DNA of 23,276 nt from Candidatus Uhrbacteria bacterium (GTDB lineage: Bacteria; Patescibacteriota; Patescibacteriia; UBA9934). The stretch is taken from the NCBI GenBank assembly GCA_003453595.1, contig DMOG01000008.1, positions 1 through 23,276 of the forward strand, written 5' to 3'. Both the position numbers and the translations under genes were made by a program. Below are positions 16,925 through 23,276 of the stretch, piece after piece. The notes under the pieces are model-generated. The model did not search any database and was not told the origin of the DNA. It saw only the letters and a list, made by a program, of their open reading frames with translations. Position 1 is the first letter of the stretch. The number at the start of each line of letters is the position of its first letter.

Positions 16925-18232
16925 ATGATTCCGTCTGAGATTAAAATTCAAAATAGTAGTTTACCTGACGCACCGGGAGTTTATTTGTTTTTTGATGCAG
17001 AGGGCAAGATTCTTTACATTGGCAAGGCGACTTCATTAAAAAAACGCGTTGCTTCATATTTTAATAAAGCACATGGTGACCGCATTTCTCAACTTGTATC
17101 CAAGATTAAACGAATCGATTACATCCAGACCAGTTCGGTTATCGAAGCGCTGGTGTTGGAGGCAAACAAAATAAGAGAGTATCGGCCTTACTTTAATATT
17201 TTGCTCAAGGACGATAAAAGTTTTTTGTATTTAGTGATAACAAACGAGCTTTATCCCAAGCCACTGCTTTGCCGTGGGCTTGAGCTTGAGCGGGAGGGGA
17301 TTAAGCCATTTCAAAAAGAGCTTTCAGCAAAAGCTAAAAAGAAATATTTGGCCGTGTATGGTCCGTACACAAGCGGTAGTTCACTCAAACGAGCGCTTGA
17401 TTTAGTTCGTAAGGCAATTCCGTGGAGCGTGTGCGATTCACCAGAGAAAACACAAAAAAGCAAACCTTGTTTTAATGCTCATATTAATCTTTGTCCAGGA
17501 GTTTGTACTGGCGCGATTAGTCCACAAGAATATCGCCAGACAATCAAGCAACTCATGCTATTTTTTGCTGGTAAAAAAACACAAATCCTTAGGCAGATGA
17601 AGCGTCAGATGACAGAGCAGGCGCGCACAGAGCGTTTTGAAGAGGCAGAAGTTGTGCGCAAAAAAGTATTTGCCCTGGAGCATATTCAAGACATTGCCCT
17701 CATAACCAAAGAAGATTTTCAATTGCCGTTTTCTGTATCTGACAAGTTTATTTTTGATCTTGATGGACGGATTGAGGCCTATGACATAAGTAATATTTCG
17801 GGCACATCATCCGTTGGATCAATGGTTGTGTTTGAAAACGGCCAGCCAGCAAAAGATAAGTACCGTAAGTTCAAAATAAAGACGGTTGTGGGAGCAAACG
17901 ATGTAGCCATGATGGAAGAGGTTGTTCGCAGGCGTTTGCGTCGGGCGCAGATGCATCAGAAATCCTGGGAATTACCACAGGTGATGATTATTGATGGCGG
18001 AAAGCCACAGGTAAACAGAATCAAGATGGTGCTCAAAGAATTTGGATTTAACATACCTGTTATCGGCATTGCCAAAGGATTTGATCGTAAACAAGATGAG
18101 CTAATTTTTGATCATGCAAACATCGAGCTAGCGCGAGTGGCAGTAGCTGGCAAAGAATTATTTCAAAAAGCCCGCGACGAAGCCCACCGATTCGCAGTAG
18201 CTTACCACCGCAAACTCCGATCTAGACGATAA
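16925..18232 (+). CDS. uvrC: Excinuclease ABC subunit C (lacking C-terminal HhH domain)
   Basis: UvrC makes the two incisions around a lesion. The N-terminal GIY-YIG nuclease is intact (GVYLFF at 18-23, YIGKATSLKKRV at 31-42, Glu79). Four cysteines (170, 182, 190, 194) match the cluster known in UvrC. A UVR motif (about 215-255) binds UvrB. The RNase-H-like nuclease domain has Asp287 (EAYDISNISG), Asp357 (IIDGGKPQ) and His421 (DEAHRFAVAYHRKLR). The protein stops at residue 435, immediately after that helix, whereas E. coli UvrC (610 aa) continues with tandem helix-hairpin-helix motifs that bind DNA. No HhH-like reading is seen after the stop. It is the last gene of the uvr operon. Confidence 0.97.
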   Translation: MIPSEIKIQNSSLPDAPGVYLFFDAEGKILYIGKATSLKKRVASYFNKAHGDRISQLVSKIKRIDYIQTSSVIEALVLEANKIREYRPYFNILLKDDKSFLYLVITNELYPKPLLCRGLELEREGIKPFQKELSAKAKKKYLAVYGPYTSGSSLKRALDLVRKAIPWSVCDSPEKTQKSKPCFNAHINLCPGVCTGAISPQEYRQTIKQLMLFFAGKKTQILRQMKRQMTEQARTERFEEAEVVRKKVFALEHIQDIALITKEDFQLPFSVSDKFIFDLDGRIEAYDISNISGTSSVGSMVVFENGQPAKDKYRKFKIKTVVGANDVAMMEEVVRRRLRRAQMHQKSWELPQVMIIDGGKPQVNRIKMVLKEFGFNIPVIGIAKGFDRKQDELIFDHANIELARVAVAGKELFQKARDEAHRFAVAYHRKLRSRR

Positions 18233-18289
18233 ATAAAAGAAGAACCTCCACAAGTGCGAGGACGAGGGGGTCCGGGCGGGGTGGTACCC
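18233..18289 (+). other. G-rich intergenic tract after uvrC
   Basis: The segment 18243-18289 is markedly G+C-rich against its surroundings and holds runs of 5, 3 and 4 Gs between 18266 and 18281, flanked by GG pairs. The DNA or RNA could form a two-tetrad G-quadruplex. There is no clear U-tract for a uvrC terminator. Function unknown. Confidence 0.4.
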
Positions 18290-18319
18290 TTGATTTAGGG
18301 CTAAAGTTAGTGTTATACT
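18290..18319 (+). promoter_or_regulatory. Promoter for a leaderless Memo-CapA transcript
   Basis: TTGATT (18290-18295) and TATACT (18314-18319) are separated by 18 bp, with an extended -10 TG at 18311-18312. The ATG at 18326 lies 6 bases after the -10 box, where transcription itself should begin. This leaves little or no untranslated leader. Confidence 0.75.
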
Positions 18320-18325
18320 GTGGGC

Positions 18326-20143
18326 ATGGAAAAGTCATATATTAATCGAGTTGCTGTGGTTGTCGTGATCCTTGTTGTTATTGAAGCTTTGTTTGCGATT
18401 GGGTTGGTGGTTGGGCGGTCGGGTGGTGAGCCTGATTTTTTGTTTTTAGATGTTTTTAAGAGATCATCGTTCGCAGTAATATTCTCAATTCAATCACCAA
18501 GTCAGAATTACTATGACAGTGCTTATGAGCGAGGAGAGGCAGATGCTGTTGATGGAATTTCGTCGATTATCAGCGCCCATCACTTGGTTGTGGCTGATAA
18601 GATTGCTGAGCTTTTTTCTATGGCGTCGAGCAATAAAGTCGACACTGTTATTATCCTTAGTCCAAATCACTTTGACGCTGGCCGATCAGCTATACAGACC
18701 ACGCTGGGAAGTTGGGAAACTTATTATGGAATTGTTGAAGCTGACGCATCGGTCATCGATGATCTGACCGATGAGTTGGATGGTTTGACACTTGAGGATC
18801 AAACTTTTGAAAACGAGCATGGAGTTTCGACTTTGTTGCCGTTTGTAGCGCGATCATTTCCAAACGCAAAGATCGTGCCAATCGTGATTCATGAGTCTTT
18901 GTCAGATGAGGAGCGACAGGCTTTGGCTAACTCTATCGTCAAATACGCGCCCAATGCTCTTGTTGTTGCCAGCATGGATATGTCTCACAATCTTCCAGAG
19001 CTAGTGTCAGATTTTCATGATGAAATAACCTTACTGATTCTTGAGCAGGGAAGGGCGGAGAATATCGATCCAGAAATTGATGCCAATGCTGTGCTTGATG
19101 TGTTGTTTGAAATTAATACCTTGCGCGAGGATCAAGCTTGGAACCTTACCTATCATGATTCAAGTTTAGGATCAGGTTTAACTGCTAATTGGCTGGAGAA
19201 CACCAGTCATATTCTTGGCTATTTTGCTTCTGGCGAGTCAGAGTCTGATCAATTTGCTTCATTGCACTTTGTTGGCGACATCATGCTTGACCGGGCAGTT
19301 CGATCTAAGATTGATGAATATGGACAGGATTATCCTTGGAAGCAGATGAGTCGATTTTTGGATGGAGTTAACCTGACTATTGGTAATCTTGAGGGTACAG
19401 TTAATGAACAGGCCAGTACTTACACAGTCAATCCACCGTTTCGTTTTGTTTTTTCTCCAGAGTCAGTTGCGAAAATGAATGAGTATATCGACATTGTCAG
19501 TTTGGCAAATAACCATGCCAGTGATGTGGGAACATCTGGCGTGCAGGAAACAAAAGATCGGTTGGATGAGATGGGGATTCCGTGGTTTGGATCTTATAGC
19601 ACGCCAGTGCCATCGCTTGAGACCAATATCAACGGCATGGAGCTTACATTTATTGGATACCATCAGTTTGCATCAGACATCGATGAGGTGGTTGAGTTGA
19701 TTGAAGAAGGATATTCAAAAGGACGATTTGTGATTGTTTATCCGCACTGGGGAAATGAGTATCAGGTTACTCCAAGCACGACTCAACGATCATTAGCGCA
19801 AACAATGATTGATGCTGGCGCAGATTTGATTATTGGCAGTCATCCGCATGTTGCGCAGGGGATTGAAGTTATCGATGGCGTGCCTGTAGTCTATTCATTG
19901 GGTAATTTTATTTTCGATCAAATCGATCCAGCCACATTCCCAGCTTTAACAGCTGGGGTGATAATCGATCAAGACTCCATTGAGATTCACCTTCTTCCAG
20001 TCTGGACTCAAGCCAGCCAGCCAACCCCAATGTCAGACCAAGAGTCGATTGATCTCCTATTAGACTTAGCAGTTTATTCATCAGAATCAATAATGACAGA
20101 AGTGCAAAATGGTGTTATAACGGTGGAAAAGAAGGGGGAATAG
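18326..20143 (+). CDS. Membrane-anchored Memo-CapA fusion protein
   Basis: The 605-aa protein begins with a membrane anchor (residues 9-30) and then has two domains. The first (about 80-300) resembles AmmeMemoRadiSam system protein B (Memo): SAHHLVVADK, LSPNHFDAGRS, ENEHGVSTLLPF and SMDMSHNLPE carry its conserved histidines. The second (about 312-560) is a CapA (PGA_cap) metallophosphatase-like domain: GDIMLDRA, IGNLEGTVN, LANNHASDVG, YPHWGNEYQ, IGSHPHVAQG and YSLGNFIFDQ, with the expected metal ligands intact. CapA proteins take part in poly-gamma-glutamate surface polymer production; the Memo domain's activity is uncertain. The domains probably lie outside the membrane. I prefer ATG at 18326 to the GTG at 18320 because the promoter predicts transcription starting at that ATG. 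Confidence 0.88.
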   Translation: MEKSYINRVAVVVVILVVIEALFAIGLVVGRSGGEPDFLFLDVFKRSSFAVIFSIQSPSQNYYDSAYERGEADAVDGISSIISAHHLVVADKIAELFSMASSNKVDTVIILSPNHFDAGRSAIQTTLGSWETYYGIVEADASVIDDLTDELDGLTLEDQTFENEHGVSTLLPFVARSFPNAKIVPIVIHESLSDEERQALANSIVKYAPNALVVASMDMSHNLPELVSDFHDEITLLILEQGRAENIDPEIDANAVLDVLFEINTLREDQAWNLTYHDSSLGSGLTANWLENTSHILGYFASGESESDQFASLHFVGDIMLDRAVRSKIDEYGQDYPWKQMSRFLDGVNLTIGNLEGTVNEQASTYTVNPPFRFVFSPESVAKMNEYIDIVSLANNHASDVGTSGVQETKDRLDEMGIPWFGSYSTPVPSLETNINGMELTFIGYHQFASDIDEVVELIEEGYSKGRFVIVYPHWGNEYQVTPSTTQRSLAQTMIDAGADLIIGSHPHVAQGIEVIDGVPVVYSLGNFIFDQIDPATFPALTAGVIIDQDSIEIHLLPVWTQASQPTPMSDQESIDLLLDLAVYSSESIMTEVQNGVITVEKKGE

Positions 20144-20150
20144 ACATATA

Positions 20151-20222
20151 TGTCATTCTCTGGCTTGACCAGAGGATACATCGACATATCACTCGCTGGA
20201 TTCCTGCTTCGCGGGAATGACA
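20151..20222. repeat. REP-like palindromic element
   Basis: A 72-bp unit is bounded by the 8-bp inverted ends TGTCATTC (20151-20158) and GAATGACA (20215-20222). It contains two hairpins: CTCTGG/CCAGAG at 20158-20174 and ATTCCTGC/GCGGGAAT at 20200-20218. The composition resembles widespread REP/dRS3-like intergenic repeats that also use GTCATTCC ends. It fills the gap between two surface-protein genes and has no good U-tract. Confidence 0.65.
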
Positions 20223-20256
20223 AAATCAAATTCAATTCAAAAAATAATAAAACAAT

Positions 20257-22047
20257 ATGAAGAAAAAACAAGAAAACGGGTTTACAGGGATTTATGCGGT
20301 CTTGCTGATTGCAGCAATCCTTTTGGCCTTTGTGGCCTTTGGTGCTGGTTACTGGCTTTCAGGTGGGGGAGAAGTTTACTACATACCGACAGAGCAAGAA
20401 GATGAGGTTGTGGTCGAAGATGAAACTGATGAGGAATTTGTTGAAATGACAGAGCCTGAAATTTCTGAGTCGCAAGGAGAATTATCAATTAATTGGCTCT
20501 CAGAACCTCGAGAGACTGATCCTCAGGCAATTGTGATGGCTACGCTCATGAGTGAAACAACTGGTGAGGTTAAGGCCTATGAGCTGGGAACAGTAGCGTC
20601 TGGAGATTATCAAGGCATGACTCTTACAGTTCAAATTGTGACCTACTTGGGCATGGGAGATTATTACAAATCACATTACTTATTAATTTCAGAAGATGAG
20701 GGTGTTAAGCCGGTTCTTCTTGATAAATATGCGATTGACGGTACATCATTCTTTCGTCTTTGGTCAGAGTTTGGGTCATTCCTTGTTCGACAATCAGATG
20801 GAATGCAGTCTTGGTCAGAAGATGATCTTTCAAAATACAGTCAATTTGTTCAAGAAGTTGTCTTTGACACTGAATCAACTATTCCTGAGTTTGAGTACGA
20901 AGACATGGCTACCGATTCATTGGGTAACTCATATAAATTGCTAGGGCCATCAAATCTTGCTGTATATCCGATAGAAATAGATATCTCTAGTTTCTCTGTG
21001 GTCTCTTCGATGAATGGCTCGTCTTTATATCAGGTTTTAGGAGACGAAGGGCAGATGGCATCATTGAAAAACTTATTTATAAATGTTGACGATGGTGGAC
21101 GAGTGGTTATTTACGATTCGTATATTCCATTTTGGGATTACGAAGATATGTCTTTCCAAAACGAGCTAAAGGTTGTTGGTGATACCACTGTCACTGGAAC
21201 TTACACTAAAGCTTTAGGTGGTGGATGCGGATGGACTTCTATAACCAATGTGGTTGATGAGGCACAGATTAGTCCGCTTTCATGGTTGGGATATATTACA
21301 GATGGTGGAGTAAAGTATGATATTTATGAGCCACAGAATTATTCAATGGAAATATATCTTGATGATTATAATACATGGCTAAATTGGCACGAGGGTGGAT
21401 CATTGCCGGATTTTCTGGCCGTTCATCCATTCCTGTACTATCAAGACGAACTTGGACGATGGATTCAATTCTCAAATATCGATGTTCTACCTCAAGCTGA
21501 ATGTGGTAAGCCAGTTATCTATCTATATCCTGAAGTTGAGACTCAGATTGATGTGACCTTAGATCTTGCTGGTGGATTCTCATATACAGAGCCAGCTTAT
21601 GAAAATGGTTGGTCAGTGATTGCGTCGCCTGACGGAACATTAGTGAACATCAAAGACGGACAAGTTTATCCATATCTTTTCTGGGAAGGAAAAGGAGGAA
21701 TGTATCAGGCTCCAGAAAATTATTGGGTCGTGGCTCAGCCAAATGTTGAAAGATTCTTGGTTAAGACTTTGGGCAAGATGGGACTAAACCGACAGGAGAC
21801 AGCTGACTTTATGGAGTTCTGGTATCCACGCATGCAAGACGCAGCCTATTACCAGATTGGATTCCATGGAACAGAAGTAATGAATGTTTTGGCGCCAATG
21901 ACATTGTCGCAACAACCAGATAGTGTTTTAAGAATTTTGATGGATTTCCAAGAGCTCAATGCTCCGGCTCCATCAAACCCTGGCACAATTGTTCCATTCA
22001 ACCGTACTGGATTCTCAGTAGTAGAATGGGGAGGTGTGATTCAGTAA
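20257..22047 (+). CDS. Large membrane-anchored surface protein of CPR type, unknown function
   Basis: The 596-aa protein starts KKKQENGFTGIYAVLLIAAILLA, a short basic leader and one hydrophobic helix (about 11-33). The GF junction resembles a type IV prepilin cleavage site, but the usual Glu at +5 is absent. An acidic linker (about 45-75) leads into a large extracellular region. The C-terminal module (416-596) opens with CGKPVIYLYPEVET and includes YPYLFWEGKGG, ETADFMEFWYPRM and YYQIGFHG. I associate this pattern with uncharacterised proteins common in Patescibacteria. A central region (about 240-400) may be a distinct domain with a CGW motif. It has no close partner gene and no Shine-Dalgarno sequence, and ends at a strong terminator. 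A surface or pilus-like role is inferred. Confidence 0.8.
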   Translation: MKKKQENGFTGIYAVLLIAAILLAFVAFGAGYWLSGGGEVYYIPTEQEDEVVVEDETDEEFVEMTEPEISESQGELSINWLSEPRETDPQAIVMATLMSETTGEVKAYELGTVASGDYQGMTLTVQIVTYLGMGDYYKSHYLLISEDEGVKPVLLDKYAIDGTSFFRLWSEFGSFLVRQSDGMQSWSEDDLSKYSQFVQEVVFDTESTIPEFEYEDMATDSLGNSYKLLGPSNLAVYPIEIDISSFSVVSSMNGSSLYQVLGDEGQMASLKNLFINVDDGGRVVIYDSYIPFWDYEDMSFQNELKVVGDTTVTGTYTKALGGGCGWTSITNVVDEAQISPLSWLGYITDGGVKYDIYEPQNYSMEIYLDDYNTWLNWHEGGSLPDFLAVHPFLYYQDELGRWIQFSNIDVLPQAECGKPVIYLYPEVETQIDVTLDLAGGFSYTEPAYENGWSVIASPDGTLVNIKDGQVYPYLFWEGKGGMYQAPENYWVVAQPNVERFLVKTLGKMGLNRQETADFMEFWYPRMQDAAYYQIGFHGTEVMNVLAPMTLSQQPDSVLRILMDFQELNAPAPSNPGTIVPFNRTGFSVVEWGGVIQ

Positions 22048-22065
22048 GATTCAAATATTGAAATT

Positions 22066-22096
22066 AAAAAACCTGCGCAAATCGCGTGGGTTTTTT
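22066..22096 (+). terminator. Terminator of the surface-protein gene
   Basis: CCTGCGC (22072-22078) pairs with GCGTGGG (22084-22090) across an AAATC loop. The stem is flanked by six As and six Ts, giving a textbook intrinsic terminator 18 nt after the stop codon. Confidence 0.92.
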
Positions 22097-22103
22097 AATT
22101 TGT

Positions 22104-22200
22104 GACTTAGTCAGAACGACTTAGACATAGAGACTTAGACATAGAGACTTAGACATTTTGTCTAAGTCTTGGAGGGAATTGATCAATGTTTACGGGGTTT
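22104..22200. repeat. Dispersed palindromic repeat, copy B, with 14-bp tandem units
   Basis: GACTTAG motifs start at 22104, 22118, 22132 and 22146, exactly 14 bp apart. The last opens a perfect 10-bp hairpin (22146-22155, loop TTT, 22159-22168), followed by the same tail as copy A (10707-10775). Copy B has two additional 14-bp units relative to copy A. Confidence 0.88.
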
Positions 22201-22279
22201 TTAAAATTGACAGCTGGAGATAGATGGGGATAGATAGGTGCGAACACCAGTCATGACAATGTCATGCAAAGGAGACAGT

Positions 22280-22579
22280 ATGAGTGCTCGTAGTACTTAT
22301 CAAGAAGCCGTTCGTGACCTCCCGGGCGCTGTGAGTATTGTCATTGCCGTGAAGCTGAATTTGGGCGACAACAACCCGATCATCAAGGATTCGCCGGTTC
22401 TCTGTGTGGCTGCTCAACGAGCTGCCGAGATCTTCCTCACGGAGCATGGCTACAAGCAGATCAAGGCTGAAGTTCTCGAGCCCTCGTTGCTCGACCCAAA
22501 ATGCTACACCTGCTTTGTCGCGTGGATCGACACCAACGGCAATCCCTGTAAGGTGCGGTTCTTCGCAGACATCCATTAG
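22280..22579 (+). CDS. Orphan protein, G+C-rich gene with a Shine-Dalgarno site
   Basis: The 99-aa product (MSARSTYQEAVRDLPG to CKVRFFADIH) is soluble, with no signal peptide or membrane segment, and I do not recognise a family. The ATG at 22280 is chosen because AAGGAG lies at 22269-22274, five bases upstream. A GTG at 22238 would extend the protein by 14 residues but has no such site. This clear Shine-Dalgarno and the visibly higher G+C content with C-ending codons contrast with the rest of the window, which suggests recent acquisition. TTGACA at 22207-22212 could be a -35 box, but the matching -10 is poor. Cysteines near residues 43, 76 and 79 and in NPCKV might bind metal; this is speculation. 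Confidence 0.65.
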   Translation: MSARSTYQEAVRDLPGAVSIVIAVKLNLGDNNPIIKDSPVLCVAAQRAAEIFLTEHGYKQIKAEVLEPSLLDPKCYTCFVAWIDTNGNPCKVRFFADIH

Positions 22580-22644
22580 TCGACCTGTTTACTTCTCACA
22601 CATCGCTCTCCGGCGGGGTGTTGTTGTATTATCATTAGCCAAAG

Positions 22645-22673
22645 AAAAAACCCGACTAAAGTCGGATTTTTTC
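22645..22673. terminator. Bidirectional terminator after the tRNA array
   Basis: CCGACT (22652-22657) pairs with AGTCGG (22660-22665) over an AA loop. It is flanked by a T-run on the plus side (22667-22672) and an A-run at 22645-22650 that reads as TTTTTT on the minus strand. It can end the minus-strand tRNA transcript and the plus-strand gene at 22280. Confidence 0.88.
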
Positions 22674-22674
22674 T

Positions 22675-22749
22675 TGGAGCGGGTAGAGAGAATCGAACCC
22701 TCATCTTCAGCTTGGAAGGCTGACATAATAGCCATTATACGATACCCGC
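22675..22749 (-). tRNA. tRNA-Gly (TCC)
   Basis: The cloverleaf is complete with acceptor pair GCGGGTA/TACCCGC. The anticodon arm is TCAGC-CTTCCAA-GCTGA, with anticodon TCC. The T-arm contains GGTTCGATTC, the discriminator is T73, and the 3' CCA is encoded. It is last in the array, just before the terminator. Confidence 0.97.
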
Positions 22750-22750
22750 A

Positions 22751-22825
22751 TGGTGCTGGAGGAGGGATTTGAACCCCCGACGCAGGGCTCTTCAGGCCCT
22801 CGCTCTACCCCTGAGCTACTCCAGC
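22751..22825 (-). tRNA. tRNA-Phe (GAA)
   Basis: The acceptor pair is GCTGGAG/CTCCAGC. The anticodon arm is AGGGC-CTGAAGA-GCCCT with anticodon GAA. The D-arm AGCTCAGGGGTAGAGC and T-arm GGTTCAAATCC are canonical. CCA is encoded. It lies one base from the Gly gene. Confidence 0.97.
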
Positions 22826-22846
22826 ATTTTATTTATATATTCCCCT

Positions 22847-22923
22847 TGGTGGGTGTGGATGGACTCGAACCATCGACCTCAGTCTTATCAGGACTGCGCT
22901 CTAACCACCTGAGCTACACACCC
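22847..22923 (-). tRNA. tRNA-Ile (GAT)
   Basis: The acceptor pair is GGGTGTG/CACACCC. The anticodon arm is CAGTC-CTGATAA-GACTG with anticodon GAT. The T-arm is GGTTCGAGTCC and CCA is encoded. The length is 77 nt. Confidence 0.97.
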
Positions 22924-22998
22924 TTATTGTCGTATATGAATGCTTCAAAAAGCGAGGTAATCATACGGAAAAAGCATGATTTCGTCAAGTAGGTTTAA

Positions 22999-23074
22999 TG
23001 GTGGACTTGAGGAGAGTCGAACTCCTGACCTCTGCAATGCGAATGCAGCGCTCTACCAACTGAGCTACAAGCCC
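22999..23074 (-). tRNA. tRNA-Ala (CGC)
   Basis: The acceptor pair is GGGCTTG/CAAGTCC, which contains the G3-U70 wobble that marks alanine tRNAs. The anticodon arm is CTGCA-TTCGCAT-TGCAG with anticodon CGC. CCA is encoded. The length is 76 nt. Confidence 0.96.
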
Positions 23075-23127
23075 CTGTTATTTCACTTGTAGCGAAGTTG
23101 GTGTGATTCAACTGCCTGTCCTACGAA

Positions 23128-23218
23128 GTACAGCAAAGCTGTACGAAGGAGGAAGCTACAAGCCCGTTTTAGCCCTTCTTCGCCAAGGCTACGAAGGGCA
23201 TTTCACTGAAAGTGAAAT
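23128..23218. repeat. Hairpin cluster between tRNA-Ala and tRNA-Gly
   Basis: There are three successive hairpins. GTACAGC/GCTGTAC is at 23128-23144. GCCCTTC/GAAGGGC is at 23172-23199 with an inner GCC/GGC. ATTTCACT/AGTGAAAT is at 23200-23218 and touches the end of the next tRNA. GCTACAAGCCC at 23155-23165 repeats the 5' end of tRNA-Ala (23064-23074). Confidence 0.75.
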
Positions 23219-23276
23219 GGAGCGGCAGACCGGGCTCGAACCGGCGACCTTCTCCTTGGGAAGGAGACATTCTACC
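23218..23276 (-). tRNA. tRNA-Gly (CCC), 5' end beyond the window
   Basis: The visible part has the anticodon arm TCTCC-TTCCCAA-GGAGA with anticodon CCC. It also has the T-arm GGTTCGAGCC, acceptor strand CTGCCGC, discriminator T73 and an encoded CCA. The D-arm and 5' acceptor strand are cut off by the window edge. Confidence 0.95.

Noticed and set aside
18281..18291. GGGTGGTACC resembling the T-box antiterminator motif
   Set aside because: Only about 50 bases separate it from the uvrC stop, so there is no room for a specifier domain. The downstream promoter starts transcription after it, and the gene is not tRNA- or amino-acid-related.
22104..22168. Regularly spaced GACTTAG repeats as a CRISPR array
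   Set aside because: The period is only 14 bp, there are no unique spacers of normal length and no cas genes. It is a short tandem repeat.
22238..22279. GTG start giving a 113-aa form of the 22280 gene
   Set aside because: It has no ribosome-binding site and its additional codons differ in composition from the rest. The ATG at 22280 has AAGGAG at the right distance.
22262..22576. 104-codon minus-strand reading opposite the gene at 22280
   Set aside because: It is a mirror of a G+C-rich plus-strand gene that has a Shine-Dalgarno site; it shows no initiation signal or recognisable motif.

Overview
The window looks like a chromosomal segment of a Candidate Phyla Radiation (Patescibacteria) bacterium that uses the standard genetic code. 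The evidence is a compact RpoB (1078 aa), a UvrA missing its insertion domain and a UvrC missing its C-terminal helix-hairpin-helix domain. It also has a large surface protein whose C-terminal module (CGKPVIYLYPE) I associate with this radiation, and almost no Shine-Dalgarno sequences. G+C is moderate to low. The assignment is an inference; I cannot place it in a lineage.

Layout. 1-338: a strong promoter and a long structured leader for rpoB. 339-7707: rpoB and rpoC in tandem, closed by a hairpin terminator. 7764-10002: yebC, a PLP-dependent fold-type-II enzyme and ruvC, with the last two overlapping. 10054-10548: a small lipoprotein. 10560-12380: an accessory patch read mainly on the minus strand. 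It holds a decayed RNHCP-gene end with an ATTG microsatellite, a palindromic repeat, a RelE/ParD-type toxin-antitoxin pair, a frameshifted RNHCP zinc-ribbon gene and a 161-bp MITE-like element. Three near-copies of one terminator hairpin punctuate this patch. 12388-18232: uvrB-uvrA-uvrC as one tight operon carrying the whole nucleotide-excision incision machinery. 18326-20143: a Memo-CapA fusion protein expressed from an apparently leaderless promoter. 20257-22047: the large membrane-anchored surface protein. 22280-22579: a G+C-richer orphan gene that, unlike its neighbours, has a Shine-Dalgarno site. 22675-23276: five tRNA genes on the minus strand (Gly-TCC, Phe-GAA, Ile-GAT, Ala-CGC and partial Gly-CCC), ending in a shared terminator.

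The core parts cover transcription (RNA polymerase beta and beta'), DNA repair and recombination (RuvC, UvrABC) and translation (YebC, tRNAs). The most unusual material lies between these blocks. It comprises the rpoB leader, a dispersed 69-bp repeat with a variable number of 14-bp units (10707 and 22104), the repeated terminators around small minus-strand genes, the MITE-like element, and a frameshift in RNHCP at a UUU-CGG site. No single known defence or mobile system explains these together.
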